Numbered from the stretch's first letter, positions 1 through 9,712 are shown. The stretch: DNA of 64,000 bases from Actinocorallia sp. API 0066 (GCF_020991275.1 NZ_JAJLQY010000011.1:1-64000); one strand, 5' to 3'. Notes: generated by a model from the letters alone, not told the origin. Translations and numbers: made by a program.

Positions 1-1170
1 ATCGGCGCTGCCGGAGGCCAGGACCTTCCCATCCGGACTGAACACCACCGACAAGACCCCTCTGGTGTGGCCGGTGAGGGCTCGGTCATAGCGGGGGGTG
101 GTCTTCGGGGCAGGGGTGGGGATGATTTTCTCGGGCGAGTTCTCCTGGTTGAGGGTGTGGTAGGCGGTGGGGAGGGCGGCGGTCAGGCCGGTGGCGCCCA
201 GGAGTGTGATCAGGCGGCGGCGGGTCAAGAGCCCCTGCGGCTGAGGGTGTGGAGTGGAACGGTGGGTGGTCTCGGGTGGACGAGGCGTGCCGGGTCGGCT
301 GGGAGTGACGGGCGGAGGGACGGGAGCAGGAGGGGGGAAGGGAGCGGGAGGGGGGAAGGTGGCTTGGTGCAGGGCAGTGGCGGCTTGGCTGGCGGTGGGA
401 CGGTCGGCGGGGTCCGGGCGCAGTAGGTGATTGATGACGGGCTTGAGGAGAGCGGCGCGGGTGGTGGGGGCTGGGATGCCGCGGGAGACGGCCAGGAGGA
501 GGGCCGCGGTGTTCGTCGCGGTGAAGGCCGGGCGGCCTTCTACGGCGGCGTACAAGGTCGCCCCCAGAGACCACATGTCTGAGGCGGGGGTGGCTTCTCG
601 GTCGTTGACCTGTTCGGGGGCCATGTAGGAGGGGGTGCCCAGAAGCGCGCCCACGGCGGTGAGCGTGACCTCCCCATCGACGGCGGCGATACCGAAGTCG
701 GTGACGACGACCCGTGCGCCTTCCAACAGCACGTTGGCGGGTTTGATGTCGCGGTGGATGATTCCCGCCTCATGGGCGGCGGCGAGGGCGGCGGCGATCT
801 GCGCGCCGATCCGGGCCGCCTCGGGCTCCGGCAACGGGCCGTCACGCTGGATGACCTCGGCGAGGGACGGGCCGCGCACGAGTTCCATCACGATCCACGG
901 CAGACCGTCCTCGTCGTGGAACTGGTCGTAGACGGTGACGATGCTCGGGTGCTTCAGCATCCCGGCCGCCCGTGCCTCGCGTTCCATCCGCGCCACCAAC
1001 TGGTCACGCGCACTGGCGCCCAGCGTCGCGGGCGCCTTCAGCTGCTTGAGGACGACGTCGCGGCGCATCCGCTCGTCCCACGCGCGCCAGGCCGCGCCCA
1101 TGCCGCCTTCGCCCAGCACCTTGACCAACCGATACCGGCCGACGACAACCCGTGCCCCATCCCGCGTCAC
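1..1170 (-). CDS. Ser/Thr protein kinase with C-terminal WD40 repeats (3' end outside window)
   Basis: Cytoplasmic Hanks-type kinase expected to phosphorylate Ser/Thr. The 390 residues present hold the Gly-rich loop LGEGGMGAAW (about 19-28), the ATP-binding Lys in VVLKQLK (42), HRDIKPAN (139-146), DFG (158-160) and GTPSYMAPE. A Pro-rich linker leads to RRRLITLLGATG, a possible membrane segment or Tat-like stretch, and then to a first WD40 blade with SPDGKVLASGSAD at the window edge. GTG start chosen because it lies just before the conserved GRYRLV strand; an upstream frame is open only in other phases. The protein continues beyond base 1, probably with more blades. Kinase-WD40 fusions are common in multicellular actinomycetes; the substrate is unknown. 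Composition turns from C-rich to G-rich where WD40 begins. Confidence 0.9.
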   Translation of the reverse strand, partial: MTRDGARVVVGRYRLVKVLGEGGMGAAWRAWDERMRRDVVLKQLKAPATLGASARDQLVARMEREARAAGMLKHPSIVTVYDQFHDEDGLPWIVMELVRGPSLAEVIQRDGPLPEPEAARIGAQIAAALAAAHEAGIIHRDIKPANVLLEGARVVVTDFGIAAVDGEVTLTAVGALLGTPSYMAPEQVNDREATPASDMWSLGATLYAAVEGRPAFTATNTAALLLAVSRGIPAPTTRAALLKPVINHLLRPDPADRPTASQAATALHQATFPPPAPFPPPAPVPPPVTPSRPGTPRPPETTHRSTPHPQPQGLLTRRRLITLLGATGLTAALPTAYHTLNQENSPEKIIPTPAPKTTPRYDRALTGHTRGVLSVVFSPDGKVLASGSAD

Positions 1171-1255
1171 AGTGGCACATAACCACACCCACCGGGCCGC
1201 CCAACATCCCAACTACCAAAATCGTGACCGATCCGACGACCCGTCGAGCTGGGGG

Positions 1256-2683
1256 TTAGTCGATGACGCCTTCGGATTTGGCCCAGGTGAGGAGGGCGGT
1301 TTTGGCGGTTTCCTTGGGTTGGGGGCCTTGGTCCAGGCGGAGGTCGAGGAGGAATTTGTAGGCTTTGCCGACCAGGGGGCCTGGGGGGATGCCCAGGATT
1401 TGTTGGATTTCGGTGCCGTCTAGGTCGGGGCGGATTTTGCCTAGTTCTTCTTGTTCGGCTAGGTGGGCGATGCGTTCTTCCAGGGCGTCGTAGGTTCGGG
1501 CTAGGCGGTCGGCTTTGCGGCGGTTTCGGGTGGTGCAGTCGGCTCGGGTGAGTTTGTGGAGGCGCGGGAGGAGGTGGCCTGCGTCTCGGACGTAGCGGCG
1601 GACGGCGGAGTCGGTCCATTCGCCGTCGCCGTAGCCGTGGAAGCGGAGGTGGAGTTCGACGAGGCGGGAGACGTCGGTGATGACTTCTTTGGGGTACTTC
1701 AGGGCGGTCAGGCGTTTTTTGGTCATCTTGGCGCCGACGACCTCGTGGTGGTGGAACGAGACTCGGCCGCCCGGCAGGTGGGCGCGGGTGCGGGGCTTGC
1801 CGATGTCGTGGAGGAGGGCCGCCAGGCGCAGGACGAGGTCGGGGCCGTCCTCCTCCTGGGCGATGGCCTGGTCCAGGACGATCAGGGAGTGCTCGTAGAC
1901 GTCCTTGTGCCTGTGGTGCTCGTCTATCTCCAGGCGTAGGGCGGGCAGTTCGGGGAGGACGTAAGCGGCAAGGCCGGAGGCGTCCAGGACGGCGAGGCCC
2001 GCGCGCGGGTGCGATCCGCAGATCAGCTTGGACAGCTCGGCCTGCACCCGCTCGGCCGAGACGATCTCGATCCGCCCGGCCATCTCCTTCATCGCCGCCA
2101 TGACGGCCGGATCGACGGTGAACCCGAGCTGGGCGACGAACCGGGCGGCGCGCAGCATCCGGAGGGGGTCGTCGCTGAAGGAGTCCTCGGGACGGCCGGG
2201 TGTCCGGAGCCGCTGCGCCCGAAGGTCGTCCAGCCCGCCGAACGGGTCGACGAACTCACGTCCGGGCAGCCGGGCCGCCATCGCGTTGACGGCGAAGTCG
2301 CGCCGCCGGAGGTCCGCCACGAGCGACGTCCCATACGAGACGTCCGGCTTCCGCGACTTCGGGTCGTACGTCTCGCTCCGGTAGGTCGTCACTTCAAGGA
2401 GGTGCTCGCCCTTGCGCAGCCCGACCGTGCCGAACTCGATGCCGATGGTCCAGACGGCGTCCGCCCAGCCCTCGACGATCTCCAGCACGCGGGTCGGGTG
2501 GGCGTCGGTGGTGAAGTCGAGGTCCTTGACGGGTCGGCGCAGCAGCGCGTCCCGGACGGGCCCGCCGACCAGCGCCAGTTCGTGCCCCGCCGCGGCGAAG
2601 ATCCGGCCGAGCTCCTCGGCCTCGGCCGGGATCACCCGGCCGAGCAGGGTGGCCAGGGCCTTGCGCTGTTCCTCGTTCGACAC
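1256..2683 (-). CDS. cca: CCA tRNA nucleotidyltransferase with HD domain
   Basis: Adds or repairs the 3' CCA of tRNA using CTP and ATP. The 475 residues match the usual actinobacterial length. The polymerase-beta-type head carries GGPVRDALLRRPVKDLDFTTD-like signature near residues 40-60, with the metal-binding Asp pair at 54 and 56. Next come the RNA-binding helices and a phosphohydrolase HD motif, LLHDIGKP, near residue 290. ATG start MSNEEQRKAL. It is divergent from the DUF6049-murJ operon, a gene order seen in many Actinobacteria; the NUDIX gene often found between them is absent. The 3' end is strongly C-rich on the coding strand. Confidence 0.95.
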   Translation of the reverse strand: MSNEEQRKALATLLGRVIPAEAEELGRIFAAAGHELALVGGPVRDALLRRPVKDLDFTTDAHPTRVLEIVEGWADAVWTIGIEFGTVGLRKGEHLLEVTTYRSETYDPKSRKPDVSYGTSLVADLRRRDFAVNAMAARLPGREFVDPFGGLDDLRAQRLRTPGRPEDSFSDDPLRMLRAARFVAQLGFTVDPAVMAAMKEMAGRIEIVSAERVQAELSKLICGSHPRAGLAVLDASGLAAYVLPELPALRLEIDEHHRHKDVYEHSLIVLDQAIAQEEDGPDLVLRLAALLHDIGKPRTRAHLPGGRVSFHHHEVVGAKMTKKRLTALKYPKEVITDVSRLVELHLRFHGYGDGEWTDSAVRRYVRDAGHLLPRLHKLTRADCTTRNRRKADRLARTYDALEERIAHLAEQEELGKIRPDLDGTEIQQILGIPPGPLVGKAYKFLLDLRLDQGPQPKETAKTALLTWAKSEGVID

Positions 2684-2789
2684 AACGGAGAAGCCTAGGC
2701 CGGAACGCGATCGGCTCCAAACCTGTTAACCCGAGCCCTCCGCGCGGCCACTACCATCGAGCCGTGACACCGCGGGGAACGAAGCCTCA

Positions 2790-4919
2790 GTGAGGGAACG
2801 GCTTACGGCTGCGCTCGGTGCAGTCATGCTCATCGTGGGCGCGGGTTTTGCTCCCGTGGCCGCCGCCCCCGCCCATGCCCAGAAGGTCAGGAAAGACGCG
2901 GTTTCGGTCGTCCTGGAGTCGGTGACGCCCTCGGTGCTCGGCCCCAAGCACAAAAAGGTGACGATCAAGGGCAAGGTCACCAACACCGGGCCCGCCGACG
3001 TCAGCGGCGTCCAGCTCACCGCCTTCTCCGGCGCCCGTTTCACCACCCGCAGCCAGCTCGCGGAGTTCGCGGCCGGGACGGGCGAGGGCACCGCCACGAC
3101 GCCCCTCAACACCTCCAGGGCCTTCGACCTGCCTGCGGGCGGCTCCCAGTCCTTCACCCTGAGCGGCGACGCCGTCCGCCTGGCCTCGAACGACCTGTCC
3201 GTCTACCCGATCGCCGTCCGGGCGACGAACGCGGGCGGCGGCCTCGGCTCGGCCAGGACGTTCGTGAACTACGTCCCCAAGGACGCCAAGAAGACGATCA
3301 AGCCGACCCGCGTCGCTTTTGTCTGGCCGCTGATCGACGCCCAGCACCGCACCACCGACGAGTCCTTCGTCGACGACTCCCTAGCCCTCTCCCTCGACCC
3401 GGACGCCAGGGGCAACCGCCTCCACACCCTCGTGGACGCGCTCGGCTCCGGCTCCCCCGCAGTGACGCTGGCCATCGACCCCGCTCTCGTCACCGATGTC
3501 GACGCCATGAAGTCGCCCTACCAGGTGGAGGGCGAGGAGCGGCCCGCCAACCAGGACGCGGGCAAGTGGCTGGAACGCCTCCGTACCTACGTGAAGCAGG
3601 ACGGCAACCAGTTCTTCCTGACGCCTTACGCGGACGTGGACAGCGTCTCCCTGGTCAACCGGAAGCTGTCCGGCCTGGTCAAGGCCGCCTACGCCGACAA
3701 GAAGCTCGGCACGGAGGTGCTCGGCGCGGCCGAGAAGTACCCGAGGCTGGCGTGGCCCGCGAACGGCACGATCAACCAGGCGACGCTCGACCGGCTCGTC
3801 CGGAACGGCTCCCAGGGCAGCAGCACCTTCCTGCTCAGCAGCGACCAGCTCCAGCCCGCTGGCGGCCTCAGCCACACCCCGAGCGCCGCCCACCTGGTCG
3901 AGACGTCCTCGGGCAAGCGCAAGCCGGCCCTCGCCTTCGACGAGACGATCCAGCAGGTGATCAGCGCCGACACCAGGAGCGTGTCCGGCGCGCTGGCCGC
4001 CCGCCAGCGCTATCTCGCCGAGACGGCCCTGATGACGGCCGAGGCGCCCGGCACGTCCCGGACGCTGATCGTCGCCCCGGAGCGCCGCTGGAACCCGTCC
4101 GCGGACTTCGCCGAGTTCCTCCTCGCGCACAGGGACGCCCGCTCGGCCTGGCTCCAGCCGACGACGCTGGGCCAGGTCGGCGCCCCGAAGAACCGGACGA
4201 ACGAACGCCAGCTCGTCACCTATCCGGACGCCGCCAACGAGTTCAGCCGGACGTACGTGGACGGCGTCAAGGGCATGGTGAACAAGGCGAACGCGTTCGC
4301 CGGGCTGTTCCCCAAGGAGCCCGACTACCGGTTGCTGCGCGCGCCCATGAGGACGTCGTCCATCTATTGGCGCGGCGGAGGCAAGCGGCTCAAGGCGGCG
4401 TACTCGTTCAAGGCGAAGGCCGAACGCGCGGTGACGCAGTCCGTAAGCAAGATCAACCTGGCGAGCGAGGAGGTCAAGCAGCTCGCCGGATCGTCGGGTG
4501 TGCTGAAGTTCACGGCGGTGAACGAGCTGACCGAGGGCCAGGTGCGGATCCAGATCAGGATCGCCTCGACGCCGCCGGGCAGGCTCGTGTTCCCGGAGGC
4601 CCGCGACCCCGACGTGTTCGTCTCCACCAGGCCCATCGAGGCGGGGCAGAAGGACACTTTCCTGGTCGCGGTGAAGCTGCCGACCGGAAGCTCCTTCAAC
4701 AACAAGATCCCGGTGAAGGTGCAGATCCTCAACGAGGCGGGGCAGGAGATCAACTCCAGTACCGTCGACGTGAATACGACCGGAGTCTCCGCCGTTGGCC
4801 TCTTCATCACCATTGGTGCCCTCGCGGTGCTGGTGGTCGGCGTAGGCTTCCGGGGGATGCGCGCGCGGCGGCGGCGCAAGGAGGAGGAAGCCCGTGACCA
4901 CGGAGCAGCAGCCGGCTGA
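2790..4919 (+). CDS. DUF6049 family secreted/membrane-anchored protein
   Basis: Large envelope protein of unknown function, 709 residues from GTG. The N-terminus is a signal peptide (Leu/Val-rich core ending near APAHA). The body is extracellular and the C-terminus has one membrane helix (AVGLFITIGALAVLVVGVG) followed by a basic RARRRRKEEE tail, so the bulk faces outside. The family is always found just upstream of murJ in Actinobacteria, which links it to peptidoglycan export or its control by association only. It overlaps murJ by 26 bases, so the two are translationally coupled. An upstream GTG at 2764 runs into a stop, which fixes the start. Confidence 0.85.
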   Translation: MRERLTAALGAVMLIVGAGFAPVAAAPAHAQKVRKDAVSVVLESVTPSVLGPKHKKVTIKGKVTNTGPADVSGVQLTAFSGARFTTRSQLAEFAAGTGEGTATTPLNTSRAFDLPAGGSQSFTLSGDAVRLASNDLSVYPIAVRATNAGGGLGSARTFVNYVPKDAKKTIKPTRVAFVWPLIDAQHRTTDESFVDDSLALSLDPDARGNRLHTLVDALGSGSPAVTLAIDPALVTDVDAMKSPYQVEGEERPANQDAGKWLERLRTYVKQDGNQFFLTPYADVDSVSLVNRKLSGLVKAAYADKKLGTEVLGAAEKYPRLAWPANGTINQATLDRLVRNGSQGSSTFLLSSDQLQPAGGLSHTPSAAHLVETSSGKRKPALAFDETIQQVISADTRSVSGALAARQRYLAETALMTAEAPGTSRTLIVAPERRWNPSADFAEFLLAHRDARSAWLQPTTLGQVGAPKNRTNERQLVTYPDAANEFSRTYVDGVKGMVNKANAFAGLFPKEPDYRLLRAPMRTSSIYWRGGGKRLKAAYSFKAKAERAVTQSVSKINLASEEVKQLAGSSGVLKFTAVNELTEGQVRIQIRIASTPPGRLVFPEARDPDVFVSTRPIEAGQKDTFLVAVKLPTGSSFNNKIPVKVQILNEAGQEINSSTVDVNTTGVSAVGLFITIGALAVLVVGVGFRGMRARRRRKEEEARDHGAAAG

Positions 4920-6594
4920 GCGGCCAGCTGAGCGGCAGGAGGAACGGCCCGCGGGTGGCGCCGCCTCCAGCCTGATGCGGTCGGGCGCCCTCATGGCGCT
5001 GGGCACGATCGCCTCGCGCGTCACCGGGTTCGTGCGCAGCGCGGTGATCATCATCGCGCTCGGCAACGGCATCCTCGGCTCGATCTACAACCTGTCGAAC
5101 ACGATCCCCAACATCGTCTACGACCTGCTGCTGGGCGGCATCCTCAGCTCCGTCATCGTGCCGCTGATCGTCCAGGCGAAGAAGCGGGACAAGGAGTACG
5201 GCGAGAGGTACGAGCAGCGGTTCTTCACCATCGCGCTCATCGCCCTCGCGGTGATCACGCTCATCGCCGTACTCGCCGCGCCGCTGATCATGCGCGCCTA
5301 CGGCGGATCCGATCTGCGGGGCGAGGACCTCCGGCTCGCCGTCCTGTTCGCGATGTTCTTCCTGCCGCAGATCTTCTTCTACGGGGTCGGCGCGTTCGCC
5401 GGGGCCGTGCTCAACACCCGCAACTCCTTCGCCGCCCCGATGTGGGCGCCGGTGCTCAACAACCTCGTCGTCATCGGCGTCGGCATCGCGTTCCTGGTGG
5501 TCCAGAAGGGCGGCCCGCCCAGCGCGGCCAACCTCACCCAGGCCGAGTTCCTGCTGCTGGCGGTCGGCACGACCGGCGGCATCGTGCTCCAGACCGCGGT
5601 GCTGTGGCCCGCGCTGCGCCGCACCGGGTTCCGCTGGCGGCCCCGCCTGGACTTCCAGAAGGGCGAACTGGGCCAAGTCGGCAAGGCCGCGGGCTGGACA
5701 CTCGGCTACGTGGTGCTGACCCAGATCGGGTTCCTCGTCGTCACCCGGCTGAGCAACACCGCGGGCCTACGCGGCGCGCAAGAAGGCTTGGGTGAGGCGT
5801 ACGGGTACGCGTCCTACGCGACGGCCTACCAGTTCTTCCAGCTTCCGTACGCGATCGTCGCCGTCTCGGTGATCACCGCGCTGCTGCCCCGGATGAGCGG
5901 GCACGCCGCCGAGGGCGACGTCGCCGCCGTCCGCGACGACTTCTCCTCCGGCCTGCGGCTCTCCTCGGTGCTGATCGTGCCCGGCGCCGCCTACATGCTG
6001 GCGCTCGCCCCCGACATCGTGAACGCCCTGTTCGCGCACGGCAACACCAGCGCCGCCGACGCCGCCGTCATCGGCCGGATCATGCAGGCCCTCGCGATCG
6101 CGCTGATCCCGTTCTCGGTCTACCAGCTGATGCTGCGCGTCTTCTACGCCCACCGGGACACCAGGACGCCCGCGCTCGTCGCCGTGGTGACGGTCGCCGT
6201 CAACATCGCCACCGCGCTCCTGGCCTTCCAACTCCTCCCGACCGAGGACATCGTGGTCGGCATCGCCGGAGCGTTCGTCGTCACCAACTGCGTCGGCGTG
6301 CTCGTGTGCGCGCTGCTGCTGCGCCGCCTGCTCGGCCGGATCGACGGCGGCCGGATCATCGCCGCCCACGTCAAGATGCTCGCCGCCGCCGGTCCGCTCG
6401 CCGCGTTCGCGGTGGCCTGCCACCTGCTCATCGAAAAATGGGCCGGAACCGGACTGTTCGCTTCACTGACCACCCTGGTCGTCGGCGGCCTCGGTGGTGG
6501 CATCCTTTACCTCGTGGCCGCGCGGATCCTCCGGATCTCCGAGGTCGAGACGATGACCAGGACGCTCGGCGCCCGGATTCCGGGACTGCGCTAA
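4894..6594 (+). CDS. murJ: Lipid II flippase MurJ (MviN family)
   Basis: Moves lipid II across the membrane for peptidoglycan synthesis. 566 residues with about 14 hydrophobic helices of the MOP-superfamily fold. The N-terminus has a hydrophilic Gln/Glu-rich tail before the first helix (SGALMALGTIASRVTGF), with the conserved R-x-TGF type element. The protein stops after the last helix (LYLVAARILRI), so it lacks the cytoplasmic pseudokinase fused to mycobacterial MurJ (Rv3910); that module is the next gene. GTG start lies inside the end of the DUF6049 gene. Confidence 0.95.
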   Translation: MTTEQQPAERPAERQEERPAGGAASSLMRSGALMALGTIASRVTGFVRSAVIIIALGNGILGSIYNLSNTIPNIVYDLLLGGILSSVIVPLIVQAKKRDKEYGERYEQRFFTIALIALAVITLIAVLAAPLIMRAYGGSDLRGEDLRLAVLFAMFFLPQIFFYGVGAFAGAVLNTRNSFAAPMWAPVLNNLVVIGVGIAFLVVQKGGPPSAANLTQAEFLLLAVGTTGGIVLQTAVLWPALRRTGFRWRPRLDFQKGELGQVGKAAGWTLGYVVLTQIGFLVVTRLSNTAGLRGAQEGLGEAYGYASYATAYQFFQLPYAIVAVSVITALLPRMSGHAAEGDVAAVRDDFSSGLRLSSVLIVPGAAYMLALAPDIVNALFAHGNTSAADAAVIGRIMQALAIALIPFSVYQLMLRVFYAHRDTRTPALVAVVTVAVNIATALLAFQLLPTEDIVVGIAGAFVVTNCVGVLVCALLLRRLLGRIDGGRIIAAHVKMLAAAGPLAAFAVACHLLIEKWAGTGLFASLTTLVVGGLGGGILYLVAARILRISEVETMTRTLGARIPGLR

Positions 6595-6694
6595 CCCCTC
6601 GCCCCTACTACGATGTCAGGCACCATGGGATTCGAGATGTGCGGCGCAGCGTCACCTCCGGCGCGACCGCCTGCCGGAGTTGCCGGGGTTGGTC

Positions 6695-8233
6695 ATGAGC
6701 ACGTCCGTCATTGAGCCCGGAACCCGCCTCGCCGGACGCTACCGGCTGGAAGAGCAGGTCAGCGAATCGGGCGGTTCCACCCTGTGGAAGGCCATCGACG
6801 AGATCCTCGCCAGGGCCGTCGCCGTCCGCACCTTCGCCCCCGACTTCCCGCGTGCCGCCGAGGTCGTCACCGCGGCCCGCACCGCCTCCCGGCTGACCGA
6901 CCCGCGGCTCACCCAGGTCTTCGACGCCGACGACACCGGCGAGCTGGCCTACGTCGTCAGCGAGTGGGTCAGCGGTGAGACGCTGGAGCAGATGATCCTG
7001 AAGGACGGGCCGCTCGCGCCCGGCCGGGCCGCCCGGTTCGTCTCCGAGGCGGCCGAGGCGCTGGCGTCCGCGCACACCGCCGGAATGTCCCATCTGTGCC
7101 TGACCGCCCGTGATCTCGTGTGGACCACCGGCGGCACCGTCAAACTCACCGGGCTCGGCGTGGACGCGGTGCTCGGCGGCGTCACCACCGCCGACCCGGC
7201 CCGCCTCGACGCGCTCGGGCTCGGCCAGATGCTCTACGCCGCGCTCACCGGGCACTGGCCCGGCGGCGCCGCCGAATCGTCGCTGCCCGTCGCGCCCGAC
7301 ACCGACGGCGAGTTCACGCCGCCGCGCGAGCTGCGCGGCGACGTCCCGGCCGCCGTCGACGCGATCGTGTGCCGGGCGATGGAGCTCGCCGGGGCCACCG
7401 AGCCGCTCACCACGCCGGGCGAGGTCGCCGCCGCGCTCACCGAGGTGCCGCGCACCCCGCTGCCGCTGTTCGCCGGGCTCCAGTCCGGGCCGCCGCCGTC
7501 GGTGATCAACCGGCCGCGCCCCGCCCCCGCCGAGGCCAGGACGGTGCCCGCGCCGCGCCCCGCCTCGCCCACCCGCACCGCGCGGCTGCCCGAGCCGCCC
7601 GTCGCCGAGCCCGCCGAGAGCACCGGCCGCAAGGTCAACGGGCCGCTCGTCGGGGCCGCCGCGCTCGGCGCCGCCATCGTCATCGGGGTCGCCGCCTGGG
7701 CGCTCGGCGGCGACGACTCCCCCACGCCGCAACCGTCCGCGACGGCCACCGAGCCCGCCGCCCCGGCCGGGCCCGGCGTCGGGCCCAAGCTGCCGATCGC
7801 CGCCGCCGAGGGCCTCCAGGAGGTCAAACCCGAGCACCCGGGCCACGACGACAACGCCGTCGGCCCGACGGCCGGCAAGATCAAGGACGGGAAGAACAGC
7901 ACCTTCTGGGAGACCCAGAAGTACTCCGACACGATCTTCGGCAACTACCTCAACGGCGTCGGCGTCCGGCTGACGCTGTCGGACTCGGCCGCCATCGGCA
8001 GGGTCACCCTGAACGTGCCCGCCACCGGCGCGGGCGCCCCCTACCTGCTGTACATCGGCGACGCCGCCGACCGCGCCGCCCTCAGCGACCCGATCTCCGG
8101 CACGCTCACCGCCGGGAAGAACGAGATCGCCGTGCCGGGCGTCACCGGCCGCTACGTCATCCTGTGGTTCCCCAAGGGGCCGCCGTCCGGCAAACTCCAG
8201 GTCGGCGAGGCCACCGTCTTCGGGACCGGATGA
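6695..8233 (+). CDS. MurJ-associated transmembrane pseudokinase with C-terminal discoidin-like domain
   Basis: 512 residues. The N-terminal 250 follow a protein-kinase fold (GTRLAGRYRLEEQ, then a degenerate loop SESGGSTLW), but the catalytic loop reads SHLCLTARDLVW instead of HRDLKPxN and there is no DFG, so it should be inactive. A Pro-rich linker, one membrane helix (LVGAAALGAAIVIGVAAWAL) and a beta-rich extracellular domain (about 370-512) follow. This corresponds to the C-terminal half of mycobacterial MurJ, which recruits an FHA protein when phosphorylated; a similar scaffold role is inferred. ATG at 6695 preferred over TTG at 6680. The stop overlaps sigM (ATGA). Confidence 0.85.
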   Translation: MSTSVIEPGTRLAGRYRLEEQVSESGGSTLWKAIDEILARAVAVRTFAPDFPRAAEVVTAARTASRLTDPRLTQVFDADDTGELAYVVSEWVSGETLEQMILKDGPLAPGRAARFVSEAAEALASAHTAGMSHLCLTARDLVWTTGGTVKLTGLGVDAVLGGVTTADPARLDALGLGQMLYAALTGHWPGGAAESSLPVAPDTDGEFTPPRELRGDVPAAVDAIVCRAMELAGATEPLTTPGEVAAALTEVPRTPLPLFAGLQSGPPPSVINRPRPAPAEARTVPAPRPASPTRTARLPEPPVAEPAESTGRKVNGPLVGAAALGAAIVIGVAAWALGGDDSPTPQPSATATEPAAPAGPGVGPKLPIAAAEGLQEVKPEHPGHDDNAVGPTAGKIKDGKNSTFWETQKYSDTIFGNYLNGVGVRLTLSDSAAIGRVTLNVPATGAGAPYLLYIGDAADRAALSDPISGTLTAGKNEIAVPGVTGRYVILWFPKGPPSGKLQVGEATVFGTG

Positions 8234-8913
8234 TGGTGCTCTTCGGACGCGGCAGGGTCGGCGAGGCGGTCCCCGACAAGGAACTCCTCCAGCGACACGC
8301 CCAGGGCGATCCGCACGCCTTCGCCGAGATCGTCACCCGGCACCGCGACCGGATGTGGGCCGTCGCGCTGCGCACCCTCGGCGACCCCGAGGAGGCCGCC
8401 GACGCCCTCCAGGACGCCTTCCTGTCCGCCTACCGGGCCGCCGGAAGGTTCCGGGGCGACTCGGCCGTCACCACCTGGCTGCACCGGATCGTGGTCAACG
8501 CCTGCCTCGACCGGATCCGCCGCAAAGCGGTACGACCGACCGTCAACCTCCCCGACACCGACACACTGGACGCCGTCGCGCCCAGGACCGGCGACCCGAC
8601 CGCCGCGCACGAGGTCACCCTCGACGTCACCGAGGCGCTGGCCAGGCTGCCGTTCGAGCAGCGCGCCGCCCTCGTGCTCGTCGACATGATGGGCTACTCC
8701 GTCGAAGACGCCGCCCGGGTGCTGGACGTGCCACCCGGCACCGTCAAGAGCAGGTGCGCGCGGGGCCGGGCGAGGCTCGCGCCACATCTCCGGCATCTAC
8801 GGAACCGCCGGATCGGCAACCGCGTCGAACCCTCGAACGTTGGTACTGACGTTCCCGCCGTTCCCCGGCAGGGTGGCTCACCAGTGCTCGAAGAAGGAGG
8901 GGGCGCGTCATGA
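8230..8913 (+). CDS. sigM: ECF sigma factor, SigM-like
   Basis: RNA polymerase sigma factor of the extracytoplasmic-function class, 227 residues. Region 2 is at GDPEEAADALQDAFLSAYRA and region 4 at LPFEQRAALVLVDMMGYSVE with the helix-turn-helix ending PPGTVKSR. ATG overlaps the upstream stop (ATGA), and its own TGA overlaps the start of the anti-sigma gene, so the three genes are coupled. The place between murJ/pseudokinase and trxBA is that of mycobacterial SigM. The regulon is not visible here. The unusually long tail after region 4 (about 40 residues, ending EEGGGAS) is non-conserved. Confidence 0.9.
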   Translation: MMVLFGRGRVGEAVPDKELLQRHAQGDPHAFAEIVTRHRDRMWAVALRTLGDPEEAADALQDAFLSAYRAAGRFRGDSAVTTWLHRIVVNACLDRIRRKAVRPTVNLPDTDTLDAVAPRTGDPTAAHEVTLDVTEALARLPFEQRAALVLVDMMGYSVEDAARVLDVPPGTVKSRCARGRARLAPHLRHLRNRRIGNRVEPSNVGTDVPAVPRQGGSPVLEEGGGAS

Positions 8914-9596
8914 CCGGTCGGCACTACGACCTCGACGTGCTCGCGGATCTCGCCGAAGGACTGCTCGACGACGAGACCACGAAGGCCGTGCGCGGCCATC
9001 TCGCCCGCTGCCAGCGGTGCGCCGCCGACAACGCGGACCTGGGCGAGGTGACCCGGCTGCTGGCCGAGGCGCCACCGCCCGTCCTGCCCGCGAGCCTCGC
9101 CGCCCGCCTTGACGCGGCGCTGCTCGCCGAGGCGACGCGCGGCGCCCCCGTCGTCGACCTCGCCTCGCGGCGTCGCGCCCGGATTGTCCGGTTCGCCACG
9201 GTGGCCGCCGCCGCTGTCGTCGTCTCGGGCGGCGGGCTGTTCGCGCTCACCAACGGGTCGCTCACCGCGGCCGACCAGAGCGGGCCGCTGACGATCACGC
9301 CGCCCGCCGCCGAGGGGCCGTCCTACCCGGTGGCCGCCAGCGGCACGGATTACACCGAGGCGGCCCTGCGGACGTTCACCGCGCCCCAGCGGCGCGCGGA
9401 GGACGCGGTGGCCCTGACGGCCGCACAGGCGGCCTGTGTGGCGTCCCTGGTGTCGGCCGGACGTGTCTCGTTCGTGGACGTGGCGCGGTACGAGGGCGTG
9501 GAGGCGCTGATCGTCGTCGTGGGGTCGGGCGGGGACGGGGTGACGATCCACGTCGCCGGGGCCGGGTGCGCGCCGCTCGCGGAGATCCGGCGCTAG
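8910..9596 (+). CDS. rsmA: Zinc-finger (ZAS) transmembrane anti-sigma factor
   Basis: 228-residue anti-sigma factor that should hold the preceding sigma factor inactive. The N-terminal ZAS motif is HxxxCxxC (His30, Cys34, Cys37 in HLARCQRC), followed by an amphipathic sigma-binding region, one membrane helix (TVAAAAVVVSGGGLFAL) and an extracytoplasmic domain of about 115 residues. The start is set by a near-perfect Shine-Dalgarno (AAGAAGGAGG) and an ATGA overlap with sigM. The outside signal is unknown. The gene is followed by two parS sites. Confidence 0.88.
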   Translation: MTGRHYDLDVLADLAEGLLDDETTKAVRGHLARCQRCAADNADLGEVTRLLAEAPPPVLPASLAARLDAALLAEATRGAPVVDLASRRRARIVRFATVAAAAVVVSGGGLFALTNGSLTAADQSGPLTITPPAAEGPSYPVAASGTDYTEAALRTFTAPQRRAEDAVALTAAQAACVASLVSAGRVSFVDVARYEGVEALIVVVGSGGDGVTIHVAGAGCAPLAEIRR

Positions 9597-9644
9597 GCGA
9601 TTCGACGGCTTTGGGGCGCTTCCGTCTGACGGGGGCGCCCTCGT

Positions 9645-9704
9645 TGTTTCACGTGAAACAGCGTTGATTCGGCCGGGGGCAGGCGCGTTGTTTCACGTGA
9701 AACA
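9645..9704. promoter_or_regulatory. parS: Two perfect parS sites
   Basis: Fully palindromic TGTTTCACGTGAAACA occurs at 9645-9660 and 9689-9704, 44 bp apart, in the gap between the anti-sigma gene and the convergent hydrolase gene. This is the ParB-binding consensus of most bacteria. These are the only copies in the window with perfect outer bases on both arms. Confidence 0.95.
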
Positions 9705-9712
9705 GCGCGGGG

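Noticed and set aside
3381..5072. 563-codon open frame antisense to the DUF6049 and murJ genes
   Set aside because: Crosses the junction of two well-supported overlapping genes and has no family features.
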